Shown: piece by piece, positions 8,647-17,437 of the stretch | Position numbering within the stretch: position 1 is the stretch's first letter | Layout of the letters: every line of letters starts with the position of its first letter | DNA from: Hymenobacter setariae | GTDB lineage: Bacteria; Bacteroidota; Bacteroidia; Cytophagales; Hymenobacteraceae | Reading direction: 5' to 3' | Assembly (NCBI RefSeq): GCF_007713685.1 | Contig: NZ_VMRJ01000004.1 | Location: 655,700 to 719,699, forward strand | DNA: 64,000 nt | Notes under the pieces: generated by a model | Databases searched by the model: none | What the model was told of the DNA's origin: nothing | The model's input: the letters and a program-made list of their open reading frames with translations, nothing else | Position numbers and translations under genes: made by a program

Positions 8647-10077
8647 ATGGCTACTCTCAAACTGCGCGGCAACGACCTGCGCAAGCTCGGTTACCCCGAA
8701 GGCCGCGCTATCACCTTGGCCCTAGACATCTTGGCCGACCGACAGCTCAGTAAACTCGATAAAGGCAGCGCGCTGGCCCTGCTTCAGAAAATAAAAGACG
8801 ACCCCTACGCCTACCTGCGCGACTCGCTGTGGCGCGACTTGGCCAAAGAATTTGTGCCCGAGCCCAGCCGCAATGTCGTCCTAAACCCGCAGGTAAAAGA
8901 TTATCGCCGCTACGGCGAGGCCTTTATCGAAGACGGCGCCCGCCGCCAAATGGACACTGCCATGCAGCTGCCCGTGACCCTCGACGGCGCCCTGATGCCC
9001 GACGCCCACCAGGGCTACGGCCTGCCCATTGGCGGCGTGCTGGCAGTGGACAATGCCGTGATACCCTATGGTGTGGGCATGGACATCGGCTGCCGCATGG
9101 CACTTTCCATCTTCGACCTGCCGCCGCGCTACCTAGGGCAGCGCACCCAGGAGCTCAAGAAAATGCTGCACGCCCACACCCGCTTTGGCGGCAAGGAAGT
9201 ATTCAAGCACCCCGCCGACGACCCCATTCTCGACCGGCCCGAGTTTAAGGAAATCGCCGTGGTGCGCGGCAAGCGCGAGGCGGCCATCAACCAGCTGGGC
9301 TCGTCGGGCTCGGGCAACCACTTCGTGGAGTGGGGCTTGGTCGATATTACCACCGAGGACAACGAGCTAGGCGTACCCGTGGGGCAGTACCTAGGGCTGC
9401 TGTCGCACAGCGGCTCGCGGGGGCTGGGCGCGGCCATTGCGCAGCACTACACCAAAGTGGCCATGGAGAAATGTCCGTTGCCGCCCGAGGCGCGCTACTT
9501 GGCTTGGCTCGACCTCGACACCCAGGAGGGCCAGGAATACTGGCGGGCCATGAACCTAGCCGGCGAATACGCCTCTGCCTGCCACCGCGACATTCACCGC
9601 CGCCTCAGCCAGGCCCTAGGTGAAAAGCCGCTGGCCAAGGTCGAGAACCACCACAACTTCGCCTGGAAGGAAACCCTTCCCGATGGCCGCGAGGCCATTG
9701 TGCACCGCAAGGGCGCCACCCCGGCGGGCCAGGGTGTGCTAGGCGTCATTCCGGGCTCGATGACAGCGCCCGGCTACATCGTGCGCGGCCGGGGCGAACG
9801 CGACTCTATACAGTCGGCCTCGCATGGGGCCGGGCGGCGGCTCTCGCGCACCCAGGCCAAACAGCAGGTGAGCGAGGGCGAGTTGCGCCGGCTGCTGCGC
9901 GACAAGGGTGTGGAGCTCATCGGCGGTGGTCTCGACGAGGCCCCGATGGCCTACAAAGACATTCACCAGGTAATGGCCCACCAACAGGACCTAGTCGATG
10001 TGCTCGGCTCCTTCACCCCGCGCATCGTGCGCATGGACGCGGGCGGCAGCGGCGGCAGCAAGTACGGCGGCGAGTAG
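8647..10077 (+). CDS. rtcB: RNA-splicing ligase RtcB
   Basis: 476 aa. All manganese and guanylylation residues are recognisable: Asp119 and His121 (DAHQGYG), Cys149 (DIGCRM), GSGNHF at about 221-226, His254 in HSGSRG, ENHHNF at 333-338, and the GMP-acceptor His393 in SHGAGR. RtcB joins RNA 2',3'-cyclic phosphate or 3'-phosphate ends to 5'-OH ends using GTP, in RNA repair and tRNA healing. There is no rtcA, rtcR or archease gene next to it. The C-terminus ends in a Gly-rich tail. A strong terminator follows. Confidence 0.95.
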   Translation: MATLKLRGNDLRKLGYPEGRAITLALDILADRQLSKLDKGSALALLQKIKDDPYAYLRDSLWRDLAKEFVPEPSRNVVLNPQVKDYRRYGEAFIEDGARRQMDTAMQLPVTLDGALMPDAHQGYGLPIGGVLAVDNAVIPYGVGMDIGCRMALSIFDLPPRYLGQRTQELKKMLHAHTRFGGKEVFKHPADDPILDRPEFKEIAVVRGKREAAINQLGSSGSGNHFVEWGLVDITTEDNELGVPVGQYLGLLSHSGSRGLGAAIAQHYTKVAMEKCPLPPEARYLAWLDLDTQEGQEYWRAMNLAGEYASACHRDIHRRLSQALGEKPLAKVENHHNFAWKETLPDGREAIVHRKGATPAGQGVLGVIPGSMTAPGYIVRGRGERDSIQSASHGAGRRLSRTQAKQQVSEGELRRLLRDKGVELIGGGLDEAPMAYKDIHQVMAHQQDLVDVLGSFTPRIVRMDAGGSGGSKYGGE

Positions 10078-10108
10078 CGCGGCGGGGCAAGTGCAAAAAT
10101 CCTGAACT

Positions 10109-10154
10109 AAGCAAAAGGCGCCGGCTTGCTGAGCAAACCAGGCGCCTTTTGCTT
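10109..10154. terminator. Bidirectional terminator hairpin
   Basis: 14-base perfect arms (AAGCAAAAGGCGCC and its complement) between the convergent rtcB and MFS genes, with A/T-rich outer ends in both directions. Confidence 0.8.
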
Positions 10155-10156
10155 AA

Positions 10157-11335
10157 CTAAGCTACTACCTCCAGCAGTGGCTCAGCCGGCTGCTGGCGCA
10201 TGGTGCGAGCTAGCACATAGGCAAAGCCCGACCCGGCCAGCGCCATGCCCACGCCCACCAAAGAGGGCGACGTGTAGCCGTAGCCCATTGCAATGGGCAG
10301 CCCGCCCCAAAAGGCCCCTAGGGCATTGCCCATATTAAAAGCCGCCTGCGTGACCGAAGCTCCCAGCATTTCGGCCCCCTTCGACGACTGTATCATCAAG
10401 ATTTGAATGGGCGCGGCCAAGGCCAGCGACCAGCTGCTGGCCAAGAAGGTCAGCACCAGCGAGGCGATTTGATTTCCGGACGAGAAGAAGATAACCAGCA
10501 ACGTAGCGGCCATCGCCAGCAGCAGGAGCAAGCAGGCCGTCACCGGTTTCATGCGGTCGGCGAGCTTGCCGCCCACCACATTGCCCACTACCATACCTAG
10601 GCCCACCAGCATCATAATATAGGGCACGTAGGTAGCCGGAAAGCGCGAAACCTCCGTCATGAGCGGGGCAATGTAGCTCACCCAGCAAAACAGCCCGCCT
10701 GTGCCGATGGCCGTAATAAGCATAATGAGCCACGTAGCGCGGCGCCGAAACAGCAACAATTCCGACGCGGCGCTGCCTGTGTTTTGAGCGGGCAGCGCTG
10801 GCAGAAAATAGTGAATAGCCAGCAGCGTGAGCAGACCGGCGCCAGCCGTGCCGCCCAGCGCCAAGCGCCACGAGTAGTGCTGCCCTAGGTAGGTGCCCAG
10901 CGGTACCGTGAGTAGATTGGCTACAGTGAGGCCCGCAAACATGTTGGAAATAGCCTGCGCCTGCTTGCCAGGGGCTGCCAGCCGGCTCGCCACCACCGAG
11001 CCCACCCCGAAGAAGGCTCCGTGCGGCAGCCCTGCCAGCAAGCGCGCCACAAACAGCACGGCATTGTTGGGCGCGAAGGCTGAAAACGCATTAAATACGG
11101 TAAACAGCACCATCAGCAGCACCAAAATGCGCTTGGGCGGCAGCTGGCGCCCGAGGGTGGTGAGCAGCGGCGCCCCAATGACGACGCCCAGCGCGTAGGC
11201 CGAAATGGCATAGCCCGCTGCCGGAATCGATACGCGAAAATCGTGGGCAATACTGGGCAGCAGGCCCATCATCACAAACTCGGTGGTGCCGATGGCCAGG
11301 CCGCCCAGAGCGAGTGGCAGAAGGTTTTTATTCAC
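10157..11335 (-). CDS. MFS transporter, AraJ/arabinose-efflux-like family
   Basis: 392 aa with about 12 hydrophobic segments. The N-terminal part (ALGGLAIGTTEFVMMGLLP, then GAPLLTTLGRQLPPKR in loop 2-3) matches AraJ/YdhP-type exporters of the major facilitator superfamily. It sits in the inner membrane and probably exports sugars or drugs by proton antiport; the substrate is unknown. A TACTTTTG sequence on the minus strand (11404-11411), about 70 bases upstream, fits the Bacteroidota -7 box, but no good -33 box accompanies it. It is divergent from a HAD phosphatase gene. Confidence 0.9.
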   Translation of the reverse strand: MNKNLLPLALGGLAIGTTEFVMMGLLPSIAHDFRVSIPAAGYAISAYALGVVIGAPLLTTLGRQLPPKRILVLLMVLFTVFNAFSAFAPNNAVLFVARLLAGLPHGAFFGVGSVVASRLAAPGKQAQAISNMFAGLTVANLLTVPLGTYLGQHYSWRLALGGTAGAGLLTLLAIHYFLPALPAQNTGSAASELLLFRRRATWLIMLITAIGTGGLFCWVSYIAPLMTEVSRFPATYVPYIMMLVGLGMVVGNVVGGKLADRMKPVTACLLLLLAMAATLLVIFFSSGNQIASLVLTFLASSWSLALAAPIQILMIQSSKGAEMLGASVTQAAFNMGNALGAFWGGLPIAMGYGYTSPSLVGVGMALAGSGFAYVLARTMRQQPAEPLLEVVA

Positions 11336-11634
11336 GTTACAAACGTTGGATGCAGCCAGCCGGCTGCTACACTAAAAAGGCCCGCCTAGGGCGAGCCGTT
11401 AGGCAAAAGTACGTCTAAGCCTTGCGAGCCGCCGGGCAGCTGCGCCCGGTTTGGTGGCTTGGCGATGCCCCCAACCTAGTAAGGTCAACTATATCCTTTT
11501 GCCGCGCCAGCCAGTAAGCACCGCACCCGGCGACCGCAAGCGCGGCGCCTGGGTTCTAGGTGAGCGCCCGCGCCGCCTCCATGCCTTAGCCGCCTCTGGC
11601 TAAGCAGCCTTCATTTCTCTCCTTTCTATATAGT
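11336..11634. other. Divergent intergenic region
   Basis: 299 bases between divergent genes. Apart from the candidate -7 box noted for the MFS gene and a short hairpin (CTTAGCC/GGCTAAG, about 11585-11604) in the leader of the HAD gene, I see no gene or repeat. Confidence 0.5.
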
Positions 11635-12357
11635 ATGGCTGATTTACAAGCCCTCATCTTCGATATGGACGGCGTTATCATTGATAACACGCCCGTGCAG
11701 GCTCGCGCCTTTCAGTTACTTTTTCGAGACCTAGGCCTGGAGGCCGACGCTACCGAGCTGCTGCGTAGCCTTAATGGGATGCCCGCTACCGACATTCTAG
11801 AAAAACTATTTGACCACCCCGTACCCGAAAAAGAATTAAAAAAATACGCCGACCAGCGCGAGTTCATGTACCGCACGCTATACTGGGACGAGCGCCGACC
11901 CCTAGCAGGTCTGGTAGACTTTCTAGAAGGCGCCCGCGCCAGTGGCCTCAAGGTGGGCCTGGGCACCGGCTCGGCCAATGATACGCTGAGCTACATTCTG
12001 GATTTTCTTGACCTGCGCCGCCACTTCGACGTGGTAGTAGGCGCCGATGATGTGGAGGAAGGCAAGCCCCACCCCGAAACCTACGCCGTGGTGGCCGAGA
12101 AGCTAGGCGTTAAACCCGAGCACTGCGTGGTCTTTGAAGATGCCACCCTAGGCGAGCACGCCGCCTATAAGGCGCGTATGCATTGCGTGGCCGTGACATC
12201 GACACTGGCTGGCAGCGAGTTTCAGGCGCCGCTGGCCATTATCCGCGATTTTACTGAGCTGACGCCGGAGCGCCTGCGCACGCTATTTGGCGAGGCTGGC
12301 GAGGTACCAGAGGCCGACGAAGAAGTTACCGAAAGTAAAGACTTGGCTCCTGCCTAG
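11635..12357 (+). CDS. HAD-superfamily phosphatase (beta-phosphoglucomutase/phosphatase type)
   Basis: 240 aa. HAD motif I is FDMDGV with Asp10 and Asp12, followed by a helical cap, motif II/III (GTGS, later GKPHPETY) and motif IV (VFEDATLG). This is the subclass-I layout of beta-phosphoglucomutases and small sugar-phosphate phosphatases. The enzyme is cytoplasmic and acts on a small phosphorylated metabolite. The C-terminal 15 residues are acidic. Monocistronic, followed by a strong terminator. Confidence 0.85.
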   Translation: MADLQALIFDMDGVIIDNTPVQARAFQLLFRDLGLEADATELLRSLNGMPATDILEKLFDHPVPEKELKKYADQREFMYRTLYWDERRPLAGLVDFLEGARASGLKVGLGTGSANDTLSYILDFLDLRRHFDVVVGADDVEEGKPHPETYAVVAEKLGVKPEHCVVFEDATLGEHAAYKARMHCVAVTSTLAGSEFQAPLAIIRDFTELTPERLRTLFGEAGEVPEADEEVTESKDLAPA

Positions 12358-12388
12358 GTCTCCTTGCACAAACTTCCTACAGTAAAAT

Positions 12389-12440
12389 GAGCGCCTCCCC
12401 AAGCCGCGAGCCCATCCGCTCGCGGCTTGGGGAGGCGCTC
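12389..12440. terminator. Strong hairpin terminator
   Basis: 22-base perfect arms rich in GC (12389-12410 and 12419-12440) with an 8-base loop, just after the HAD gene. Only a short T-rich tail follows. Confidence 0.75.
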
Positions 12441-12628
12441 GAATGTTTTGCCGGGCGCTTGCCGTTGCCAGTGAGCCTACTACTCGCCCTAGGGCAGCGC
12501 TAGCAAACCAAACGAGCAAAAAGGCTGCAACAGAAACCCCGCCGCTTCTGTTGCAACCCCACCCGCGCCTGTCCCCTCTTTAGCGCCGGTGTACTATCTT
12601 AACTCGTATTCTTACTATATAACTGGCT

Positions 12629-13255
12629 ATGAACGCTGAACCTGAACAAGCGAGCCCGCACGACGACTCGCGGCGCACCTTCCTCAAGCAGTCATCGGTG
12701 CTAACGGCGATGGCCTTGGTGCCCAGCCCCGTAGTCACAGCGGCTGCGGCCGAGCTCGACGAAAAAGTAGCTGCCGCTTTTGAGAAAATACCATTGTCGC
12801 TCAAAGTGAACGGCACCAAGCACAAACTGCAAGTAGAGCCGCGCACCACGCTGCTCGACCTGCTGCGCGAACAATTGCACCTCACCGGCACCAAAAAGGG
12901 TTGCGACTACGGCCAGTGCGGCGCCTGCACGGTGCACGTCGATGGCCAGCGCGTGAACTCGTGCCTGAGCTTCGCGGTGATGCACGACGGCCAGGAAATC
13001 ACGACCATCGAGGGCCTGGCCAAGGGCGACGACCTGCACCCTATGCAGGAGGCCTTCGTGAAGCACGACGGCTTTCAGTGTGGCTACTGCACGCCGGGCC
13101 AGATTATGAGCGCCGTGGCCTGCGTGCGCGAGGGCCACGCCGGCTCGGAAGGCGAAATCCGTGAATACATGAGCGGCAACATCTGCCGCTGCGGCGCTTA
13201 CTCCAACATTGTGGCGGCCATCCAAGACGTAAAGCAGGGAGGCCAAAAGGTATGA
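12629..13255 (+). CDS. paoA: Aldehyde oxidoreductase 2Fe-2S subunit with Tat signal (PaoA-like)
   Basis: 208 aa. A twin-arginine signal (SRRTFLKQ at 14-21, then a hydrophobic stretch to AAAAEL) predicts Tat export of the folded complex. Two [2Fe-2S] centres follow: a plant-ferredoxin-type CxxxxCGxC...C set (about 91-113) and a helical CGYC...CRC set (about 150-190). This is the small electron-transfer subunit of a xanthine-dehydrogenase-family enzyme. It overlaps the next gene by 4 bases, so the two are translationally coupled. E. coli PaoABC oxidises aromatic aldehydes in the periplasm; the same role is likely. Confidence 0.9.
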   Translation: MNAEPEQASPHDDSRRTFLKQSSVLTAMALVPSPVVTAAAAELDEKVAAAFEKIPLSLKVNGTKHKLQVEPRTTLLDLLREQLHLTGTKKGCDYGQCGACTVHVDGQRVNSCLSFAVMHDGQEITTIEGLAKGDDLHPMQEAFVKHDGFQCGYCTPGQIMSAVACVREGHAGSEGEIREYMSGNICRCGAYSNIVAAIQDVKQGGQKV

Positions 13256-14232
13256 ACCAGTTTCAATACGTGCGGGCTACCAAGCCCCAGGGTGCTATCG
13301 ACGCGGTAGCCAAAGACCCCACTGCCAAGTTCATTGCGGGCGGCACCAACCTGGTCGACCTGATGAAGCGCGGCATCATGACGCCGCAAAAGCTGGTGGA
13401 CATCAACCGCCTGCCCCTTGCCAAAATCGAGCGCCAGGACAAAGGCTTACGCCTAGGTGCCCTAGCCCTGAATTCGGCGGTGGCCAACGATGCGCTGGTG
13501 CGCCAGCACCAGCCGCTACTGGCCCTGGCCCTCAACGCTGGTGCCTCGCCGCAGCTGCGCAACATGGCCACTGTGGGCGGCAACATGCTGCAACGCACCC
13601 GGTGCAGCTATTTCTACGACCTTACCATGCCCTGCAACAAGCGCGAGCCTGGCAGTGGCTGCGGCGCCCTCGAAGGCATTAACCGCATGCACGCCATCTT
13701 CGGGGCGAGCGACAAGTGCATCGCGGTGCACCCCTCCGACATGAGCGTGGCCCTGGTGGCCTTGGACGCTACCGTGCTCGTGAGCGGACCTAAGGGCGAC
13801 CGGCGTATCGCCTTCGCCGACTTCCATCGCCTGCCCGGCGACACGCCCGAAAAGGATACCAACCTCGAGGCCGGCGAGCTGATTACGGCCGTTGATATTC
13901 CCGATGGCCCCTTCACTAAGCACGTGCACTACCAGAAGGTGCGCGAGCGCGCCAGCTACGCCTTCGCCCTCGTGAGCACGGCGGCGGCGCTCGACCTCGA
14001 TGGCAACACCATCAAGGCCGCCCGCTTGGCCATGGGCGGCGTGGCCCATAAGCCTTGGCGTCTCACTGCCGCCGAGCAGTCGCTGGTGGGCCAGCCCGCC
14101 ACGGAAGCCAGCTTCCGGCGCGCCGCCGAAGTAGCCATGCAAGGCGCCAAAGCCTTTAAACACAACGCGTACAAGCTGAAGCTGGGACCCAATACAATAG
14201 TGCAGGCTCTCCGCACCGCCGCGGCGGCCTAA
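13252..14232 (+). CDS. paoB: Aldehyde oxidoreductase FAD subunit (PaoB-like)
   Basis: 326 aa. FAD-binding motifs AGGTNL (about 24-29) and TVGGN (about 105-109) are present. The insert with RCSYF...CNKREPGSGC matches the loop that binds the extra [4Fe-4S] cluster in E. coli PaoB, a feature of this subgroup and not of ordinary xanthine dehydrogenases. It carries electrons between the molybdenum subunit and the final acceptor. Start codon ATGA overlaps the paoA stop. A palindrome separates it from paoC. Confidence 0.9.
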   Translation: MNQFQYVRATKPQGAIDAVAKDPTAKFIAGGTNLVDLMKRGIMTPQKLVDINRLPLAKIERQDKGLRLGALALNSAVANDALVRQHQPLLALALNAGASPQLRNMATVGGNMLQRTRCSYFYDLTMPCNKREPGSGCGALEGINRMHAIFGASDKCIAVHPSDMSVALVALDATVLVSGPKGDRRIAFADFHRLPGDTPEKDTNLEAGELITAVDIPDGPFTKHVHYQKVRERASYAFALVSTAAALDLDGNTIKAARLAMGGVAHKPWRLTAAEQSLVGQPATEASFRRAAEVAMQGAKAFKHNAYKLKLGPNTIVQALRTAAAA

Positions 14233-14240
14233 GTAAAAGT

Positions 14241-14347
14241 CTATCACTTCTCCTCTGTCATGCTGAGCTTGCGAAGCATCTTATCACGCAAGGTTCTGAC
14301 CTGATAAGATACTTCGCAAGCTCAGCATGACAGAGAAGAGGTAATAG
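14241..14347. repeat. Palindromic repeat, TGTCATGCTGAGC family
   Basis: 46-base arms (14241-14286 and 14302-14347) with a few mismatches, sitting inside the paoABC operon. Its 15-base loop (about 14287-14301) is the reverse complement, with one change, of the loop of the element at 30636-30744, so the two are whole copies of one element in opposite orientation. Confidence 0.9.
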
Positions 14348-14390
14348 ATGTGGTTTATAGCAACTAGCAGCAACGCTCAGCAATAGTATA

Positions 14391-16631
14391 TTGATTATGA
14401 AAGCGCAACAGAAGCAAATCGGCGCACCGATGAACCGGGTGGATGGCCACTTGAAGGTTACCGGCGCAGCCAAGTACTCGGCCGAGTACGAGCTGCCGGG
14501 CCTGGTTTATGCCGTGCTGGTGGGCAGCACCATTGCCAAGGGCCGCCTCACGAGCATCGAAGCCAAGGCCGCCGAGCGCGCGCCGGGCGTGCTGGCTGTG
14601 GTTACGCACTACAACTCGCCCAAGGTGCCAGGCTACGATACGGCTGGCAAAGACCCCTCGCAACCGGCCACGGTGGGCGGGCCCATCAAGATATTCAACG
14701 ACGATAAAATCCGCTTCAACGACCAGCCCATCGCCGTGGTGGTGGCCGACTCGTGGGAGCGAGCCCGCTACGCTGCCCGGCTAATAAAGGCGCAGTACGC
14801 CAAAGAAGCGCACCAAACCAACCTAGAGGACAACAAGCCACAGGCTTTTCTGCCTACTTCGGCCAAAAAGAATCCGAAGTCGCCGATGGCTGACTACCAG
14901 CGCGGCCAGGCCGATGCTTACAAGACGGGCGCTATTAAAATCGAAGGGGAATACGTGATTCCGACCGAGATGCACCACCCGATGGAGATGCAGTCCATCA
15001 CGGCGCATTGGGAGGCACCCGACCGCCTCACCCTCTACGACAAGACACAGGGCACCCTAGCCACCCGCCGCGACTTTGCCAAGGAGTGGGGCCTGCCCGA
15101 GGCCAACGTGAAGGTGATTGCCACCTTCGTAGGCGGGGCTTTCGGCAACGCGCTGCACAGCTGGCCGCACGAGTCGGCAGCCATCATCGCGGCCAAGGTG
15201 GTGAACCGCCCAGTGAAGCTGATGCTGACCCGCGAGCAGATGTTTACGCAGGTGGGCTATCGCCCCTATACTTGGCAGAAGCTCGGCATGAGCGCCACGC
15301 CCGACGGTAAAATCACGGCCATCACCCACGAGAGCATTGGCCAAACTTCTACCTACGAGGAGTTTACCGAATCGACCCTGGCGCAGACGCGCATGATGTA
15401 CGCGTCGCCTAACCTGACGACGCGCTACCGCTTGGCGGCGCTCGACATCGGTTCGCCCATCTGGATGCGCGGCCCCGGTGAGGCCACCGGCGCGTTTGCC
15501 CTGGAGTCGGCCATGGACGAAATGGCGCACCTGCTTAACCTCGACCCGCTGGAGTTTCGCCTGCGCAACTACACCGACACGGACCCCGAGAAAAACCGCC
15601 CCTGGAGCACTAAGTTCTTGAAGGAGTGCTACAAGCTTGGCGCCGACCGCATCGGCTGGAGCAACCGCAAGCTGAAGCCCGGCAGCCTCCGCGACGGCGA
15701 GTGGCTGGTGGGCTACGGCATGGGCGTAGGCACCTTTGGCGCGCACCGCGGCGGGGCACACGCCAGCGCCCAGCTGCGGCCCGATGGCACTGTGCTCATG
15801 CAGTGCGCTACCACCGACATTGGCCCCGGCACCGGCACGGCTATGACCCAGATTGCGGCCGATACCCTAGGTATCGCGCCCGAGAAAATCACATTTGAGC
15901 TCGGCCACTCCGACTACCCGCAGGCGGGCACACAAGGTGGCTCTTCGACAGTGAACAGCGTAGGCCCAGCCGTGCAGCAAGCCTGCTTGGCCCTCAAAGA
16001 CAAGCTGCGCGAGCTGGCTGGCGCCCAAAACCCGACTTTCGCGTCGGCGAAGAAAGAAGATGTAACCCTAGGTGATAAACACCTCTCGCTGAGCAGCAAC
16101 ACCGCCGCCCGCGTGCCTTACTCTGACTTGCTGAAGCAGGCCGGCGCGGCCACCGTCACGGTCGAGGCCAAGCCTGGCAATGAAGGCCAGCAGTACTCCA
16201 TGTACTCCTTCTCTGTGCATTTTGCCGAGGTGCGCGTGCACGAACTGACTGGCGAGGTGCGCGTGAGCAAGCTCGTGTCGTGCGCTGACGCGGGCACCAT
16301 TATCAACGAAAAAACTGCTGCCAACCAAATGAAGGGCGGCGCCGTGGGCGGCATCGGCATGGCCCTGATGGAGCACGCCCGCATCGACGACCGGTTTGGC
16401 CGCTACGTCACCAAAGACCTGGCCGACTACCACGTGCCCGTGCACGCCGACGCGCCTAACATCGAAGTAGCCTTCGTAAACCAGCCCGACTTGAAAGTGA
16501 ACGCCCTAGGCACCAAGGGCATCGGCGAAATCGCGACTATTGGCGTGGCCCCCGCCATCGCCAATGCCGTGTTCAACGCCACCGGCAAGCGCGTACGCGA
16601 GCTACCTATTACACCTGACAAGCTGGTGTAA
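14391..16631 (+). CDS. paoC: Aldehyde oxidoreductase molybdenum-cofactor subunit (PaoC-like)
   Basis: 746 aa, close to E. coli PaoC in length. Molybdopterin-binding motifs of the xanthine oxidase family are visible (VGGAFGNA at about 245, GTQGGSSTVNS near 515, and the active-site base Glu713 in KGIGEIATIG). There is no signal peptide of its own, as expected if the folded heterotrimer is exported through the Tat signal on PaoA. It hydroxylates aldehydes to acids. No XdhC/PaoD-type cofactor-insertion gene is next to it, so that factor must be encoded elsewhere. Confidence 0.92.
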   Translation: MIMKAQQKQIGAPMNRVDGHLKVTGAAKYSAEYELPGLVYAVLVGSTIAKGRLTSIEAKAAERAPGVLAVVTHYNSPKVPGYDTAGKDPSQPATVGGPIKIFNDDKIRFNDQPIAVVVADSWERARYAARLIKAQYAKEAHQTNLEDNKPQAFLPTSAKKNPKSPMADYQRGQADAYKTGAIKIEGEYVIPTEMHHPMEMQSITAHWEAPDRLTLYDKTQGTLATRRDFAKEWGLPEANVKVIATFVGGAFGNALHSWPHESAAIIAAKVVNRPVKLMLTREQMFTQVGYRPYTWQKLGMSATPDGKITAITHESIGQTSTYEEFTESTLAQTRMMYASPNLTTRYRLAALDIGSPIWMRGPGEATGAFALESAMDEMAHLLNLDPLEFRLRNYTDTDPEKNRPWSTKFLKECYKLGADRIGWSNRKLKPGSLRDGEWLVGYGMGVGTFGAHRGGAHASAQLRPDGTVLMQCATTDIGPGTGTAMTQIAADTLGIAPEKITFELGHSDYPQAGTQGGSSTVNSVGPAVQQACLALKDKLRELAGAQNPTFASAKKEDVTLGDKHLSLSSNTAARVPYSDLLKQAGAATVTVEAKPGNEGQQYSMYSFSVHFAEVRVHELTGEVRVSKLVSCADAGTIINEKTAANQMKGGAVGGIGMALMEHARIDDRFGRYVTKDLADYHVPVHADAPNIEVAFVNQPDLKVNALGTKGIGEIATIGVAPAIANAVFNATGKRVRELPITPDKLV

Positions 16632-16656
16632 GGTTGCGTATGCGTTTCTAACGCAG

Positions 16657-16777
16657 AGACCCCACCCCCAGCCCCTCCCCTCTGGGAGAGGGGAGCCGGC
16701 CGCAAGCAAACGTAATTGAACGTTAAGCAGTTGTCAGGCTTCCATCTCCCGGAGGGAAGGGGTCGGGGGTGGGGTCT
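16657..16777. repeat. Palindromic repeat, ACCCCACCCCCAGCCCC family
   Basis: 41-base arms starting AGACCCCACCC and ending GGGTGGGGTCT, imperfect in the middle. It lies between paoC and the convergent small gene. Same family as 26662-26778 and the intragenic copy at 56781-56916. Confidence 0.85.
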
Positions 16778-16782
16778 TTGTG

Positions 16783-17109
16783 CTAGAAACCTGCTTTAGG
16801 GGCCAGCAGGGCATCGGCTTCTAGCAGCAATGAGGCGCTGAGGAGTAGGTCGTGCAGCCAGTGCAGCTCCTCTAGCGAAAACAGAAAGACTACATCAGAG
16901 GTGGGTCCGGGAATGCTGAGGCAACGCTCTTCGGCATCCACGATGTGCGGAGCGTTGTAGGTGCAAAGCTCGGCCACGATACCGCACCACTGACGCAGCT
17001 CGTGTGGCAGCAAGCGCAGGCCCACGTTGCCAAAATACAGGTGTAGGCAGCACCCGCCGGGGCACTGCGCAATGCCCCCTAGGGGGTTATGATGAAGGCA
17101 ACGGGACAT
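16783..17109 (-). CDS. Small Cys/His-rich protein (DUF6686-like)
   Basis: 108 aa from the ATG at 17109. The N-terminus has a cluster of possible metal ligands (Cys4, His6, His7, Cys16, Cys20, Cys21) followed by LHLYFGNVGLRL. I recognise this only as a small Bacteroidota family resembling DUF6686; its function is unknown. The promoter is unusually clear: TTG at 17272-17274 and TAACTTTG at 17245-17252 on the minus strand with 19-base spacing, flanked by two TTTAGA-N5-TCTAAA palindromes. This suggests repression by a dimeric regulator, possibly a metal sensor, which is inference. Confidence 0.6.
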   Translation of the reverse strand: MSRCLHHNPLGGIAQCPGGCCLHLYFGNVGLRLLPHELRQWCGIVAELCTYNAPHIVDAEERCLSIPGPTSDVVFLFSLEELHWLHDLLLSASLLLEADALLAPKAGF

Positions 17110-17221
17110 AAATGCTAAGAAGAAATGATGCGCTTGCTTTCGATGGCTCAACAGTCTTTGTGACAAGCCACCCAACCACAATTGGCTTAGAAGTGAGCTG
17201 CGGTGAAGTGCCTAGATACTA

Positions 17222-17297
17222 TTTAGACGCATTCTAAACAGTGGCAAAGTTATCAAAAGAAGCAAAAGGCGCAAGCTTTATTTAGAAAATATCTAAA
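17222..17297 (-). promoter_or_regulatory. Promoter with two operator-like palindromes
   Basis: Two copies of TTTAGA-N5-TCTAAA lie at 17222-17238 and 17281-17297. Between them on the minus strand is a Bacteroidota promoter: TTG at 17274-17272 and TAACTTTG at 17252-17245, 19 bases apart. One palindrome covers the expected transcription start, the other sits just upstream of the -33 box. This geometry is typical of a repressed promoter driving the 16783-17109 gene. The half-site resembles DtxR/MntR-type boxes, but the regulator is not identified. Confidence 0.6.
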
Positions 17298-17313
17298 TAA
17301 AGCTTGCGCCTTT
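17265..17313. repeat. Perfect 22-base-arm hairpin upstream of pta
   Basis: Arms 17265-17286 and 17292-17313 are perfect complements with a 5-base loop, and contain one of the operator-like palindromes at the tip. It could be a terminator for upstream transcription, a cruciform, or an extended operator. A TAAATTTG at 17313-17320 could be a -7 box for pta on the plus strand, but lacks a good -33 partner. Confidence 0.6.
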
Positions 17314-17437
17314 AAATTTGCTCTTTCCAATAAGTCTGGGGAGTTGGCAGTGCGAATAGCCTGTATCACCGCGTAGACCTACAAAGTCTACAACCCCTCT
17401 AGCCAACGCCAGCCCGAACCTCTACGTTAGCACCTGC

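Noticed and set aside
15057..15761. Long antisense open frame in paoC
   Set aside because: Shadow of GC-rich codon use in a clear gene; several such frames (for example 52319-53149, 13516-14247) were left out for the same reason.
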